In this document: positions 43,434 through 52,649 of the stretch, piece by piece | Layout of the letters: every line of letters begins with the position of its first letter | How positions within the stretch are numbered: the stretch's first letter is position 1 | Assembly (NCBI RefSeq): GCF_015330165.1 | Contig: NZ_JADDXT010000002.1 | Span: forward strand, 4,181,646 to 4,245,645 | Direction of reading: 5' to 3' | Source: Zobellia roscoffensis | Lineage (GTDB): Bacteria; Bacteroidota; Bacteroidia; Flavobacteriales; Flavobacteriaceae | Length of the DNA stretch: 64,000 nt | Notes under the pieces: generated by a model | The model's input: the letters and a program-made list of their open reading frames with translations, nothing else | Told to the model about the DNA's origin: nothing | Database searches by the model: none | Translations under genes and position numbers: made by a program

Positions 43434-44864
43434 TTATGTGGCTTTAGCGAAGCCTTTTCGTACCTGAGATCCCCATCCCGATTTAATTTTGAATAGTTTC
43501 TTATAATTACCTCTTACTGCTGACCATACTACGATAGGGTGAAAAAATATGGGCTCTATAACAGCGCAAAGCATAAGCGTTAAAATATCTTTTGTTTTTT
43601 TGTATTCATTGTAGCTATACACATCCCATAGAATGGCATAGAACGAAAACATAATTGAAAACAAATACACCATTGCCGTAATGGCTATAAAAAAGTCCCA
43701 ATTTAAAATTCCCAGATATGTAAAAAGTATAATGGTAAAGAATCCGAAAAACTCCAACAACGGAGCCAACCATTCATAAAAAAACCAATATGGATAACTC
43801 AGTAAGCCCAGACGCCCATACTTAGAATTAAAAAACATGTCTTTATGCTTAAATAAAGTCTCTAAGTTCCCTCTAGCCCATCTATCTCTTTGGTTCACCA
43901 GAATTTTTAAATCCTCCGGAACTTCCGTCCAACACAGCGGATCAGGAATATATTCAATGGTATACGGTTCTTTACGATCATGCATATACCTTCTCATCTT
44001 AAAGACAATTTCCATGTCCTCGCCTACCGTACCTGTATCATAACCGCCAACAGCTAATGCAATTTCTCTATCAAAAAACCCAAAAGCTCCTGAAATAATT
44101 AGGAGGCTATCTATACTTCCCCAGGCCATTCTTCCTAAAATAAAAGAACGCGTGTATTCTAATAATTGAAAGCGCGCGAGCCAATTGGTTGGTAATCGTA
44201 TTTCTTCTAATTGCCCGCCTTCTATCACACAGGAATTAGCTACACGAATCACTCCGCCTACTGCTATTACCCGTTTTTCCGAACGTTGGTAGAAGGATTT
44301 CACCACATGTAACAATGCGTCTGGCAATAGAAGACAATCTACATCTATACACCCCACATAACGGTTTGTAGATAGTGCCATGCCTGTATTTAAGGCATCG
44401 GATTTTCCTCCATTTTCTTTATCTATGACTGTGAGCTTTGCAAACGCCCTATGGGGAGATTTGTAAACACCACGAATAGGTTTGTTTTTCCAATTAGGGT
44501 CAATCTTTTGTTCAATTTTAACCAGATCATACGCATCTATCATCTTTTTAAGCGTATCATCCTTACTACCGTCGTTAACCACCATTACTTCATAATTTAC
44601 GTAACGCAGTGACATGAGTGAGCGAATGTTCTCTACAATGGTCAAACCCTCATTGTAAGCAGGTGCTATAATGGTAATACTGGGAGATAAAGGCGAAGCC
44701 ATTACTTTTGAAAGGCTGCCAAAACTATTTTTTTTTCGGTAATGGATAGAGTTTCGGGTAGATAGATACCCCATTATGGTAAATAAAGTAAATAATATAA
44801 CTGTAAACATCAAAAAAACGATGTTTATGTAATCTAAAAGGATATTGAAAAAAGTACTATCCAT
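43434..44864 (-). CDS. Processive family-2 glycosyltransferase (PgaC/cellulose synthase-like)
   Basis: The 476-residue membrane protein has one N-terminal membrane segment (IVFLMFTVILFTLFTIMGYL) and three to four C-terminal segments after ~residue 355. The catalytic domain shows ITIIAPAYNEG, VMVVNDGSKDDTL, the donor DxD VGCIDVDCLLLPD, the catalytic TVGEDMEIVFKMRR and the acceptor motif NQRDRWARGNLE (Q/RxxRW). This is the pattern of processive beta-glycan synthases at the inner membrane. It overlaps the HEAT protein gene by eight bases and is eight bases from the next gene. Confidence 0.92.
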   Translation of the reverse strand: MDSTFFNILLDYINIVFLMFTVILFTLFTIMGYLSTRNSIHYRKKNSFGSLSKVMASPLSPSITIIAPAYNEGLTIVENIRSLMSLRYVNYEVMVVNDGSKDDTLKKMIDAYDLVKIEQKIDPNWKNKPIRGVYKSPHRAFAKLTVIDKENGGKSDALNTGMALSTNRYVGCIDVDCLLLPDALLHVVKSFYQRSEKRVIAVGGVIRVANSCVIEGGQLEEIRLPTNWLARFQLLEYTRSFILGRMAWGSIDSLLIISGAFGFFDREIALAVGGYDTGTVGEDMEIVFKMRRYMHDRKEPYTIEYIPDPLCWTEVPEDLKILVNQRDRWARGNLETLFKHKDMFFNSKYGRLGLLSYPYWFFYEWLAPLLEFFGFFTIILFTYLGILNWDFFIAITAMVYLFSIMFSFYAILWDVYSYNEYKKTKDILTLMLCAVIEPIFFHPIVVWSAVRGNYKKLFKIKSGWGSQVRKGFAKAT

Positions 44865-47793
44865 TTAATTTACCAATGAATTTTCTTGGAAAATCTATAA
44901 TTGTGGTCAAAAAGGAACCCTCGTTAGGAGGTACATCTGTTGATTCAACGTTAATGTTCAATGTTTTTTGGTCATACTTTTTATCAAGCACCTGGGTGTC
45001 ATCTAATTCAAAATCAAAACCAACAACTTCCTGACCTTCGTAGTTGTTCCCTTCATTCGTTGGTATGTGCTTAACCTTTTTAGATTTTGACCCTGTAAAT
45101 GGCTCTAAAATGGACAAATCAATAGGTAACTCCTCTATAGGTTTAGGTAGTAGGTCTTTTTCAAACTCAGCTTTTCTTGAAACTTTTTCAACCAAACTCT
45201 TCAGGGCTTCCTGTGCCTTCTTTCTAATTTTAAGATTAGGATCTTCTAATAATCCATCTAAAAAATCGATTTCTTTTTCATCTCCTACTGAAACAATTTC
45301 ATCTAAGAGAACCAGTTTGGACTCAGTATCTATATTCTTAAACAAATCTGCAAACACACTAAATACGGGCATTTCTATCTCTGATGATTCTTTTGGTTTG
45401 CTTTTAACGTTTTTAAGTGAGGTTTCAAAATATGAAAACTGCTCAATAAGACTATGAATACGATCTTTTACAAAATTTTCTGTTTCTTCTGCCAAAAGTT
45501 CCTGCAACAAAGGGATTTCACGATGATCACCCATTTCCTCTAAATCATCTAAAAGCCCCATCATATACGCTTCATGCTCGTTGTAATAAATAGGCTCAGG
45601 AATTAACTCTAAAAGTGGGTTGGGTAATTCTTTGGATGAAACTACTTCGTATTCCAATTCAATCTCCCTAAGTTCATTCTCTGCCATCAACCAAGACATT
45701 ACATCTTCAGTATCATTTATTGCCGTTTCATGAGAATTAGAATTAGCAGCCTCTTCATGGATTTCATCATTTTCTACGGGCATTACATCTTCCGTACTTT
45801 CAAAATCAATCTCAAAATCAGATAATGTAAAACCATCAAGACTATTTGAACTTTCAGATATCTCCTCTTCTGAAATAACCTCAGACATATCTTGCTCTAC
45901 CACTACTTCACTATCCATAACAATAGGTAAGAAATTGAGCTCGCTAATTTCATTTACAAATTCATGCAGTTCTTCTGTACCTTTTTCAACCGAAGTATCA
46001 TCAATATTAGCGCCGTTGTTAGTTTTAAGTTCGTCAATCTCTAATTTATGATCATCAATTACTATGGGTAGAAAATCAATTTTAGAAATGTCAAACATAG
46101 GTTCCTCTGGTAAAGCTTCCTTTTGAATATCTGAAGCCACTTCTTCATATTCAACTTCAATACATCTAACATCAAGATTATTGTTTTCTGAATCGCCCAT
46201 GGGTCGGTATTTTATAGTTGGTTGGTTAGGGTATACTGGATTGTCAATTACAACAGGTAAAAAGTCTAGTTGTAATGAAGAATCTGAAAAATTTTCAATT
46301 TGTATGTTTTCTGTTTTTGATAAAAACCCAGTCACTGTAATTGGATCTATAACTATTATCTCCGTTATTTCAACAAATTCTATTTGGTCTTCTTCTTTTA
46401 CATACCCATATTTTTCCTCGGATAAGATGGTCTCCACCGCATAGATTTCATCAGAACTTAAACTAATTTCTTGCTCTGCTGTGGCTTCTTTCTTTACATC
46501 AGCAATACCATCTTCTATTGCATCTACTAATTCTTCTTTAACTGTAGCTTCTGCTGTTTTAACTTCAAGCAACTCTTCTTGAACACCCTCTTCCTTTTGC
46601 CCCTCTTCAATTACAGAAACAATCACAGCCTTTTCCTCAGTAGGAACAGGCAACGAGTTTATAACATCAGTATCTTGCAACGCCTCACTTTCTTCAATAT
46701 CTGCTGAATAAGCTTTTGGTTTTTCCAACCCTTCGGATGGCATAACAGTCTCCGGAGAAATTGTATTAATTGCTGCCAAAGCCTTGCTAGATACAGAGAA
46801 GTTATTTTCTTTCCTCGCTACATTTTTAAGGAAATTAATATCATCAACGCTTCCCAATTCAGAAATAGCCCCTAACACCGCAATCTTACCATCTGTATTA
46901 CATTTTTTAAAAATGTCCTTGAGTGTTGGTATCGCCTCAACCACATAAAACTCTTTAATACAGCTGATAGCCTCTTCTCTTATTTGGTAATTCTTGTGTT
47001 TAATCAGCTCTATAAGCGAAGAATTGGCATCATTCTGATTGTAATATTTAATGAGCCTAAGAGCGAATAGCACTACATGTTTATTCTTAGAGGTCAACCA
47101 CATTCTGAACCTAGGTGGCTCATAATTCTCTTGGTTCCTAAGTACATCAAGCAGTTTTAACTGCTGCCATTCAGATATTTTGTAACGTGTAGTATCCAAA
47201 AAATAGTTGATTCCTTCTGGCTTTAGGGTAACCGTTGCAATTTCTGCCTGCTTCCTTATAGTTGCCGTCTTATGGTTAATGAACTTGGTTATGAAGCCAT
47301 AAGCCGTTACCACCTGCATTTGGGTAAGCTCTAAAATTCCTTTTGAGATAATTTCCCAACGCCAGCTTTTCAATTTTTTGAATGCTTCTTTTTGAAGCCC
47401 TAAATCTTGATAAAGGCTAAAAAGTCGGAGTTGTGTATCTCCCGAAACATCCTTTCTCAAATCTAAAAGCACTTCTACTAAAACTTTTCTATTGAAATTA
47501 TCCTTAAGGAGTTCTCTTATTTCAATCTTTAAGGAGATATAGTTAGATTTTTCTCCCTTATCCGCATCTTCTTCATAGAACAAAAACTCACTAATCATTG
47601 GTGAGAGTTCCTTCTTGCGCTGCCTGGTGCGTGCTGCCGTTGCAGATATCTTATTTCTAAAAAAGAAAACCGAAACGAAATACACCACAGCTAGAACAAC
47701 GAACACAATAGATAAACCCCACAGAATGTCTGTGTTTATTTTTGGTGCCGTAATAAGCGCCACACCATAATATGTGTTAAAGGTTTCTAACAA
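44857..47793 (-). CDS. Membrane-anchored HEAT-repeat scaffold protein with acidic disordered region
   Basis: One membrane segment (ILWGLSIVFVVLAVVYFVSVFF, ~24-45) anchors a 978-residue protein. Residues ~70-350 are HEAT-like helical repeats (KTATIRKQAEIATVTLK, KNKHVVLFALRLIKYY, KNYQIREEAISCIKEF, GKIAVLGAISELGSVDDI). Residues ~360-760 are very acidic and low complexity and contain three copies of a FLPxVxD motif (LDFLPVVID, IDFLPIVID, LNFLPIVMD) near residues 508, 570 and 617. Further HEAT-like helices occur at ~770-905. No enzyme motif is present. It is probably a cytoplasmic-facing scaffold for the glycosyltransferase and the phosphorelay. Confidence 0.8.
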   Translation of the reverse strand: MLETFNTYYGVALITAPKINTDILWGLSIVFVVLAVVYFVSVFFFRNKISATAARTRQRKKELSPMISEFLFYEEDADKGEKSNYISLKIEIRELLKDNFNRKVLVEVLLDLRKDVSGDTQLRLFSLYQDLGLQKEAFKKLKSWRWEIISKGILELTQMQVVTAYGFITKFINHKTATIRKQAEIATVTLKPEGINYFLDTTRYKISEWQQLKLLDVLRNQENYEPPRFRMWLTSKNKHVVLFALRLIKYYNQNDANSSLIELIKHKNYQIREEAISCIKEFYVVEAIPTLKDIFKKCNTDGKIAVLGAISELGSVDDINFLKNVARKENNFSVSSKALAAINTISPETVMPSEGLEKPKAYSADIEESEALQDTDVINSLPVPTEEKAVIVSVIEEGQKEEGVQEELLEVKTAEATVKEELVDAIEDGIADVKKEATAEQEISLSSDEIYAVETILSEEKYGYVKEEDQIEFVEITEIIVIDPITVTGFLSKTENIQIENFSDSSLQLDFLPVVIDNPVYPNQPTIKYRPMGDSENNNLDVRCIEVEYEEVASDIQKEALPEEPMFDISKIDFLPIVIDDHKLEIDELKTNNGANIDDTSVEKGTEELHEFVNEISELNFLPIVMDSEVVVEQDMSEVISEEEISESSNSLDGFTLSDFEIDFESTEDVMPVENDEIHEEAANSNSHETAINDTEDVMSWLMAENELREIELEYEVVSSKELPNPLLELIPEPIYYNEHEAYMMGLLDDLEEMGDHREIPLLQELLAEETENFVKDRIHSLIEQFSYFETSLKNVKSKPKESSEIEMPVFSVFADLFKNIDTESKLVLLDEIVSVGDEKEIDFLDGLLEDPNLKIRKKAQEALKSLVEKVSRKAEFEKDLLPKPIEELPIDLSILEPFTGSKSKKVKHIPTNEGNNYEGQEVVGFDFELDDTQVLDKKYDQKTLNINVESTDVPPNEGSFLTTIIDFPRKFIGKLNG

Positions 47794-47794
47794 A

Positions 47795-48166
47795 TTAAGT
47801 TTTATTCAATTCTCGTGCAACACGCACTAAAAGCTCAGATGGACTCACCGGTTTTGATATAAAGTCGTTTGCGCCCAGTTCAAACGCGTTCAACACGTTT
47901 TCTTCGTTTCCTGCAGATGATATAATAATAATGGGTACTTGAGATTTTAATTCCTTGCGTACATAAGCAATAAGCTCCATACCGGAGAAATAGGGCATCA
48001 TAATATCACTTACAATAATATCGGGCATGTGCCCTGACAGATATTCTTTTACCTCTTTTCCGTTGGTGCTATGATTAACCTCATAGCCCCCTTTCTTTAA
48101 TCGAAAGTTGAGCAAAGACGCCAGTAACTCATCATCTTCCGCTAACAATAATCTCTTTTTGGTCAT
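47795..48166 (-). CDS. Single-domain response regulator of the glycopolymer operon
   Basis: The 123-residue receiver has the acidic pocket LLLAEDDELL, phosphoacceptor Asp54 in IIVSDIMMPYFSG, switch Ser in IIISSAGNEE and Lys105 in DFISKPVSP. No output domain exists, so it should signal by binding another protein, plausibly the HEAT scaffold encoded one base downstream. It is ten bases after the Hpt gene. Confidence 0.93.
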   Translation of the reverse strand: MTKKRLLLAEDDELLASLLNFRLKKGGYEVNHSTNGKEVKEYLSGHMPDIIVSDIMMPYFSGMELIAYVRKELKSQVPIIIISSAGNEENVLNAFELGANDFISKPVSPSELLVRVARELNKT

Positions 48167-48176
48167 TGCTAGGTTT

Positions 48177-48902
48177 TTAATTATTGGTAAGCTCTACATA
48201 AGCACGGTCTAATTCTGTTTTAACTCTTGGGAATTCTTCACTAAAACACTTACAAAGAAACTCCAAATGCTTTGGGTCCTGATCTAGTTTACATCCTTTC
48301 TGAATTTGGATGATAATTTCATGTAGATTATCTGTTCGCATCATAGCCAATCCCGTTTTTATTTTGTGTGCGGCTAAATCTAACTCTTCAAAATCTTGGG
48401 TCTGTAGGTGAATTTTAGAAGCTCCAATAAACTCAAGCCCATTACTTATGAAAATTGAAATCAATTCACGTAATAAGCTCATTTCACCCATACACTCCAT
48501 CAGCATTGGTTTTAAATCAATCTCTGTATCGTCATGCTCACTTACATTTGTTTTTCCGTTAAGAATTAATATTTCTTTTTTATCCATAGCAGTATCAATT
48601 TGCAGTTCCTTTAAAACATTACCGTAAGATTTGTGATGCTCAATTACAGCTTCATACGTCTCTAAATCTAAATCTGGATACACCTTTTCAAACTCGTTGG
48701 ACTTAGCTTTTGATAATTCCTTTTGCTTATCCGTGTCTATATTTTCCTTAGACAGGAAGACCATTTCTAAAAGGTTCTTTTTAAAATGTTGGAAAGATAC
48801 TTTAAGATGAAAAGCCTCATCCTTAGTTAATTTTTCGACTGAAAAATCATTTAGGTGCGACTCTAAATCCGTTAATTGGAAAAGTAGGTTTTTCGTTTTC
48901 AA
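48177..48902 (-). CDS. Hpt-domain phosphotransfer protein
   Basis: The 241-residue protein has an N-terminal helical part (~1-115) of unknown role and a C-terminal histidine phosphotransfer domain (~125-241). The phospho-His is His179 in ELDLAAHKIKTGLAMMRTD, preceded by LISIFISNGLEF and followed by LHEIIIQIQKGC. It should pass phosphate to or from the receiver encoded next. No histidine kinase is in the operon, so the donor lies elsewhere. First gene of the operon; divergent from the dipeptidase gene. Confidence 0.88.
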   Translation of the reverse strand: MKTKNLLFQLTDLESHLNDFSVEKLTKDEAFHLKVSFQHFKKNLLEMVFLSKENIDTDKQKELSKAKSNEFEKVYPDLDLETYEAVIEHHKSYGNVLKELQIDTAMDKKEILILNGKTNVSEHDDTEIDLKPMLMECMGEMSLLRELISIFISNGLEFIGASKIHLQTQDFEELDLAAHKIKTGLAMMRTDNLHEIIIQIQKGCKLDQDPKHLEFLCKCFSEEFPRVKTELDRAYVELTNN

Positions 48903-49096
48903 TTTAGGTAGTTTAGGTTAATAAGAATGGGACTGATTTTTTACTATTTTTTCATTACTTTATTTATAAATTTAATAGGTATACTATGCTCTAAAAGTAA
49001 AATTCCCTTTTTAACAAAGGGTGAGCAACTTTATGTTCCCTAAGCCCCTATAAATGTTGTCAAAATGCATAAATTGGATGTCAAAACCCTATTAAT

Positions 49097-50398
49097 ATGA
49101 AGCATTTTATCTGTTTTTTAAGCATTCTGTCTTTTCTGTCCTGTGGCCAAACCAATAAGAAAGTAGAAGAGAAAACACAAGAATCCATACTGGAAAAGGC
49201 AAAACGAATACATGAAAAAGTAATTACAATAGATACTCATAATGACATCAATGTCCATAATTTTACGGACAGCCTTAACTATACCCAACGCCTAGAAACA
49301 CAAATTAATCTGCCAAAAATGGATGAAGGTGGATTGGATGTTACATGGCTTATAGTGTATACCGGTCAAGACACTTTAACAAATGAAGGTTATGCCAAAG
49401 CTGAAAAAAATGCTATTTCTAAATTTGAATCTATACATCGTTTATGCGAAGAAATTGCGCCTGAAAAAATAGAACTCGCTTTAACATCAGAAGATGTAAA
49501 ACGCATACATGATTCCGGCAAAAAGGTAGCCATGATCGGTGTTGAAAATGCGTACCCCATGGGCAATGATTTAGCTAATTTTAAAAAGTACTATGACTTA
49601 GGAGCACGCTATATTTCATTATCGCATAATGGCCACAGTCAGTTTAGTGATTCCAATACCGGCGAGAAAGATAGCGTATGGCTCCACAATGGTTTAAGTG
49701 AATTAGGTCAAAAAGCTGTAAAAGAGATGAATAGACTGGGCATTATGGTGGATGTTTCTCATCCCTCCAAAGAAGCTATGAAACAGATGATTGCACTTTC
49801 TGAGGCGCCAATTATAGCTTCACATTCTTCTGCAAGAGCCTTGTGCGACCACAGTAGAAACCTAGATGACGAGCAGTTAAAACTCATGAAGGAAAATGGT
49901 GGTGTAGTACAGACCGTAGCTTTTAGTTCATATTTAAATACGGAAAAAGATGAGGCCTATAATGCCTACATCAAAAACATATTAGAAAAAGTTGCAGATT
50001 CTATGGGAGTAGAATGGTATAGAAGAGATCAGTTTTCTTCATTGACCGATTCTCAAAAAGAAGTTTTCATGAAGAATTATCCCAAAGTGAAAAAAATTGC
50101 GATTTCTATCGCAGACAAAGCTCCTGATGCACCGGCCATGGTAGATGTTTCAGATTTTGTAAATCATATAGATTACATGGTCAATTTAATAGGTATTGAC
50201 CATGTAGGCATTAGTTCTGATTTTGACGGTGGTGGCGGTATCAAAGGATGGTCAGATGCATCTGAAACCTTTAATGTTACCCTTGAACTTGTAAAACGTG
50301 GTTACACCGAAGAAGAAATTGCCCAATTATGGGGCGAAAATCTGTTGAGAGTCTTAGATGAAGTCCAAGCTATAGCCAAAAACATGCAAAAACCTTAA
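49097..50398 (+). CDS. Membrane dipeptidase (peptidase M19) lipoprotein
   Basis: The lipoprotein signal FICFLSILSFLSC precedes a TIM-barrel M19 domain. Metal-site marks are VITIDTHNDINVHNF, AMIGVENAYPMG with bridging Glu, SLSHNGHSQFSD, MVDVSHPSKEAM with His, APIIASHSSARALC with His, and DHVGISSDFDGGGG with Asp. It should hydrolyse dipeptides, including D-amino acid-containing ones, in the periplasm. It stands alone. Its stop overlaps the convergent thioesterase gene by four bases. Confidence 0.93.
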   Translation: MKHFICFLSILSFLSCGQTNKKVEEKTQESILEKAKRIHEKVITIDTHNDINVHNFTDSLNYTQRLETQINLPKMDEGGLDVTWLIVYTGQDTLTNEGYAKAEKNAISKFESIHRLCEEIAPEKIELALTSEDVKRIHDSGKKVAMIGVENAYPMGNDLANFKKYYDLGARYISLSHNGHSQFSDSNTGEKDSVWLHNGLSELGQKAVKEMNRLGIMVDVSHPSKEAMKQMIALSEAPIIASHSSARALCDHSRNLDDEQLKLMKENGGVVQTVAFSSYLNTEKDEAYNAYIKNILEKVADSMGVEWYRRDQFSSLTDSQKEVFMKNYPKVKKIAISIADKAPDAPAMVDVSDFVNHIDYMVNLIGIDHVGISSDFDGGGGIKGWSDASETFNVTLELVKRGYTEEEIAQLWGENLLRVLDEVQAIAKNMQKP

Positions 50399-50790
50399 TC
50401 CTCCGTAGCCAAACGGTCTACAACATATTCAATTTTTGTTTTTCCATGAGGCTTAGGTTTACCATCATCATCAAGGTTTACCATGATAATATTATCTACG
50501 GTAACAATGGTTTCGTGAGTCATTTTATTTCTAACTTCACAGTTTAAGGTTAATGAAGATTTGCCAAACTTAACAACTTCAATACCAATTTCTACAATGT
50601 CACCTTTTACAGCAGAACTCATAAAATTGATTTCTGACATGTACTTGGTGACCACTTTTTTGTTTTCTAATTGAATAATACTGTACAATGCAGCTTCTTC
50701 ATCTATCCATGCCAATACGCGACCACCAAATAAGGTCTCGTTGGCATTTAAATCTCCGGGTTTAACCCATTTTCTAGAATGAAATCTCAT
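50395..50790 (-). CDS. Acyl-CoA thioesterase, hotdog fold (YciA-like)
   Basis: At 131 residues this matches single-hotdog acyl-CoA hydrolases. Marks are NETLFGGRVLAWIDEEAALYS (hotdog helix with catalytic Asp), INFMSSAVKGDIVEIGIEVVKFGKSSLTLNCEVRN and a DNIIMVNLDDDGKP strand end. It should hydrolyse acyl-CoA thioesters in the cytoplasm. Single gene. Confidence 0.9.
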   Translation of the reverse strand: MRFHSRKWVKPGDLNANETLFGGRVLAWIDEEAALYSIIQLENKKVVTKYMSEINFMSSAVKGDIVEIGIEVVKFGKSSLTLNCEVRNKMTHETIVTVDNIIMVNLDDDGKPKPHGKTKIEYVVDRLATED

Positions 50791-50847
50791 GTTACTAATG
50801 GTTTAAGAGTGTTGAATTTTTATGCGAAATTAAGAAACAAACAAACC

Positions 50848-51744
50848 CTAAAATAGTTTACCCGAAGAATCTTGAAGCGTTTTCGGAATTTGAAGGTCTG
50901 TGTCCCATTTTTTATTCAATTTGTCAATAAATTGTGCCGATAATAAAGGGGACTCCAATTCCATATTTTGATGCACGAAGAAATGAATGTTTCTCAACCC
51001 CTGCTTTTTCCAACTATCCAGTTTTTCAATCCAATCTTCCAACCGGTTGTAATCACTACTATGATTAGCGCCCACATAACGAATAAAAGCTTCGTTGTTG
51101 GTAAGGCGCATATGTAACATATCCCTGCGCCCTGCCGTATCCACAATTATATTGGCTATGTTGTTTTCTTCTAAAAGGTGATACAGTTCTTGACTTACTT
51201 TTTCTTCATTAAACCAATCTGTATGCCTAAATTCCATAGCTAAAGGAAACTCTTTGGGCCAATATTCTACAAAGCGCACCACCCTATCCCAGTTTTTTGG
51301 CCCAAAATTATCGTGCATTTGTAAAAAGATAGTCCCTAATTTCTCTTTTAGGTTTGAGGTGTTTTCCAAATACCTATCTACAATGGGCAGAGAGGCTTCG
51401 TTCAAACGTCTAAGGTGGCTGATATCTCTAGAGATTTTCGGGAAAAATGTGAACCCCTCCGGGGTTTTATCATACCATTTGGTGTACTGTTCGGCGGGAA
51501 ATATGCGATAGAAACTTGCATTCAATTCTATGCAATTAAATTGAGAACTATAGTAGACCAGCTCATCTTTTGTTCCGCGCGGATAAAAATTCTTCAAATC
51601 TTGACGGTTCCATTTGGCACACCCTACGGAAATTTGCAAAGGTTGGTTTTCATCAACCTTAGATAGTACTCCAGCAGTAGTTACATGGTCCTCAGGTAGT
51701 GTAAAATCAATATTTTCCGGATGGTCTACTTTTCCAAATTTCAT
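50848..51744 (-). CDS. DUF72 (YecE-like) protein
   Basis: The open frame begins at 51789, but ATG 51744 (MKFGKVDHPENIDFTLPEDH) fits better. The TIM-barrel DUF72 marks are ISVGCAKWNRQDLKNFYPRGT, FNCIELNASFYRIFPAEQY, GFTFFPKISRDISH, FLQMHDNFGPKNWDRV, PLAMEFRHTDWFNEE, and IRYVGANHSSDYNRL. Function of the family is unknown; Xaa-Glu and Asp residues in the barrel suggest enzymatic activity. The gene lies downstream of its neighbour's terminator. Confidence 0.9.
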   Translation of the reverse strand: MKFGKVDHPENIDFTLPEDHVTTAGVLSKVDENQPLQISVGCAKWNRQDLKNFYPRGTKDELVYYSSQFNCIELNASFYRIFPAEQYTKWYDKTPEGFTFFPKISRDISHLRRLNEASLPIVDRYLENTSNLKEKLGTIFLQMHDNFGPKNWDRVVRFVEYWPKEFPLAMEFRHTDWFNEEKVSQELYHLLEENNIANIIVDTAGRRDMLHMRLTNNEAFIRYVGANHSSDYNRLEDWIEKLDSWKKQGLRNIHFFVHQNMELESPLLSAQFIDKLNKKWDTDLQIPKTLQDSSGKLF

Positions 51745-51807
51745 CTTAAATAAATTTTCAATTCTAAATTTATTCTTACTGAATGGCAATGTGGCACTTT
51801 ACCTAAA

Positions 51808-51838
51808 GAAAAAAGCGGCTATTAAAATAGCCGCTCTT
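51808..51838 (-). terminator. Terminator of the 51860 gene
   Basis: On the minus strand AGCGGCTATT pairs with AATAGCCGCT (10 bp) and is followed by TTTTTT. Confidence 0.85.
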
Positions 51839-51859
51839 AAAATAATATATTTACTGGTA

Positions 51860-52459
51860 TTACTTCAATGCCTTCTTAATAATATACCCTGCAATGTTTT
51901 TAGCAAGTTTAGCGTAACATTCCGAAATACGGTAGCCACTATTGTAATCATTGCCCATTGCGCCATAGCCCTGAACATCTTCATACGTACCTTCTAATAA
52001 CACATTAGTTGGATTTGCTGTTTCATACACCGTAATAACAGTAGATATTTCGGCATTTTTTCTAACTATTCCCACATTATAGCCGGCATAGATTTTAGTG
52101 GTATGTATTTTCATGGTATAATCAGCAGCATCCATAGAAACGCTTACTTCACCATCATCAAAACGCTTATTGAAAGATTCAATAAACTTAGGCTCGTAAC
52201 GCTCCTCGCGGTCCGCAAACCAAGATTCTTTAAATTTTTCACCCGTACCAGCTTCTTTTTCCTCTCGTTTAGCCATTTTATCAGCTAAAAAATCTTCTTC
52301 AGAATCGAACTTTGGAATTTCCAGATTGCTGTAGTCAAATTCCAAGGTATAGGCAGAAATATCCTTGAGGTTTTTTATATCCCCTTCTTTTACTTTCATT
52401 TTCTGGGCATAGGTAGTAGCGGATACGACCAATAATGCCATTACTAAAAATTTACACAT
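51860..52459 (-). CDS. Exported hypothetical protein
   Basis: A short signal peptide (FLVMALLVVSATTYAQ) precedes a 180-residue mature protein with a charged central region (EKEAGTGEKFKESWFADREERYEPKF), beta-rich segments (YTMKIHTTKIYAGYNVGIV, STVITVYETANP) and a C-terminal helical AKLAKNIAGYIIKKALK. The pattern resembles secreted/periplasmic proteins of flavobacteria with no assigned function. Monocistronic, own terminator. Confidence 0.75.
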   Translation of the reverse strand: MCKFLVMALLVVSATTYAQKMKVKEGDIKNLKDISAYTLEFDYSNLEIPKFDSEEDFLADKMAKREEKEAGTGEKFKESWFADREERYEPKFIESFNKRFDDGEVSVSMDAADYTMKIHTTKIYAGYNVGIVRKNAEISTVITVYETANPTNVLLEGTYEDVQGYGAMGNDYNSGYRISECYAKLAKNIAGYIIKKALK

Positions 52460-52649
52460 CTGAATTTAGTTGTTTATAGCGGTTAATATTTCTTACAAGA
52501 TACAAACGTTTCAAAAATGAACAAGTTTAATTGTTTAATATTAATCGTTAATTGCAACTGCTCTCCTGATCTATCCGATAGCAGCAAAAAATAACTCATA
52601 ACTACCTTACAATAAAACAGTTACAAACAAAATATAAAATAAAGAGTGA

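Noticed and set aside
45044..45457. 137-residue plus-strand frame inside the HEAT gene
   Set aside because: Shadow of the acidic repeat-rich coding sequence, which leaves long open antisense frames.
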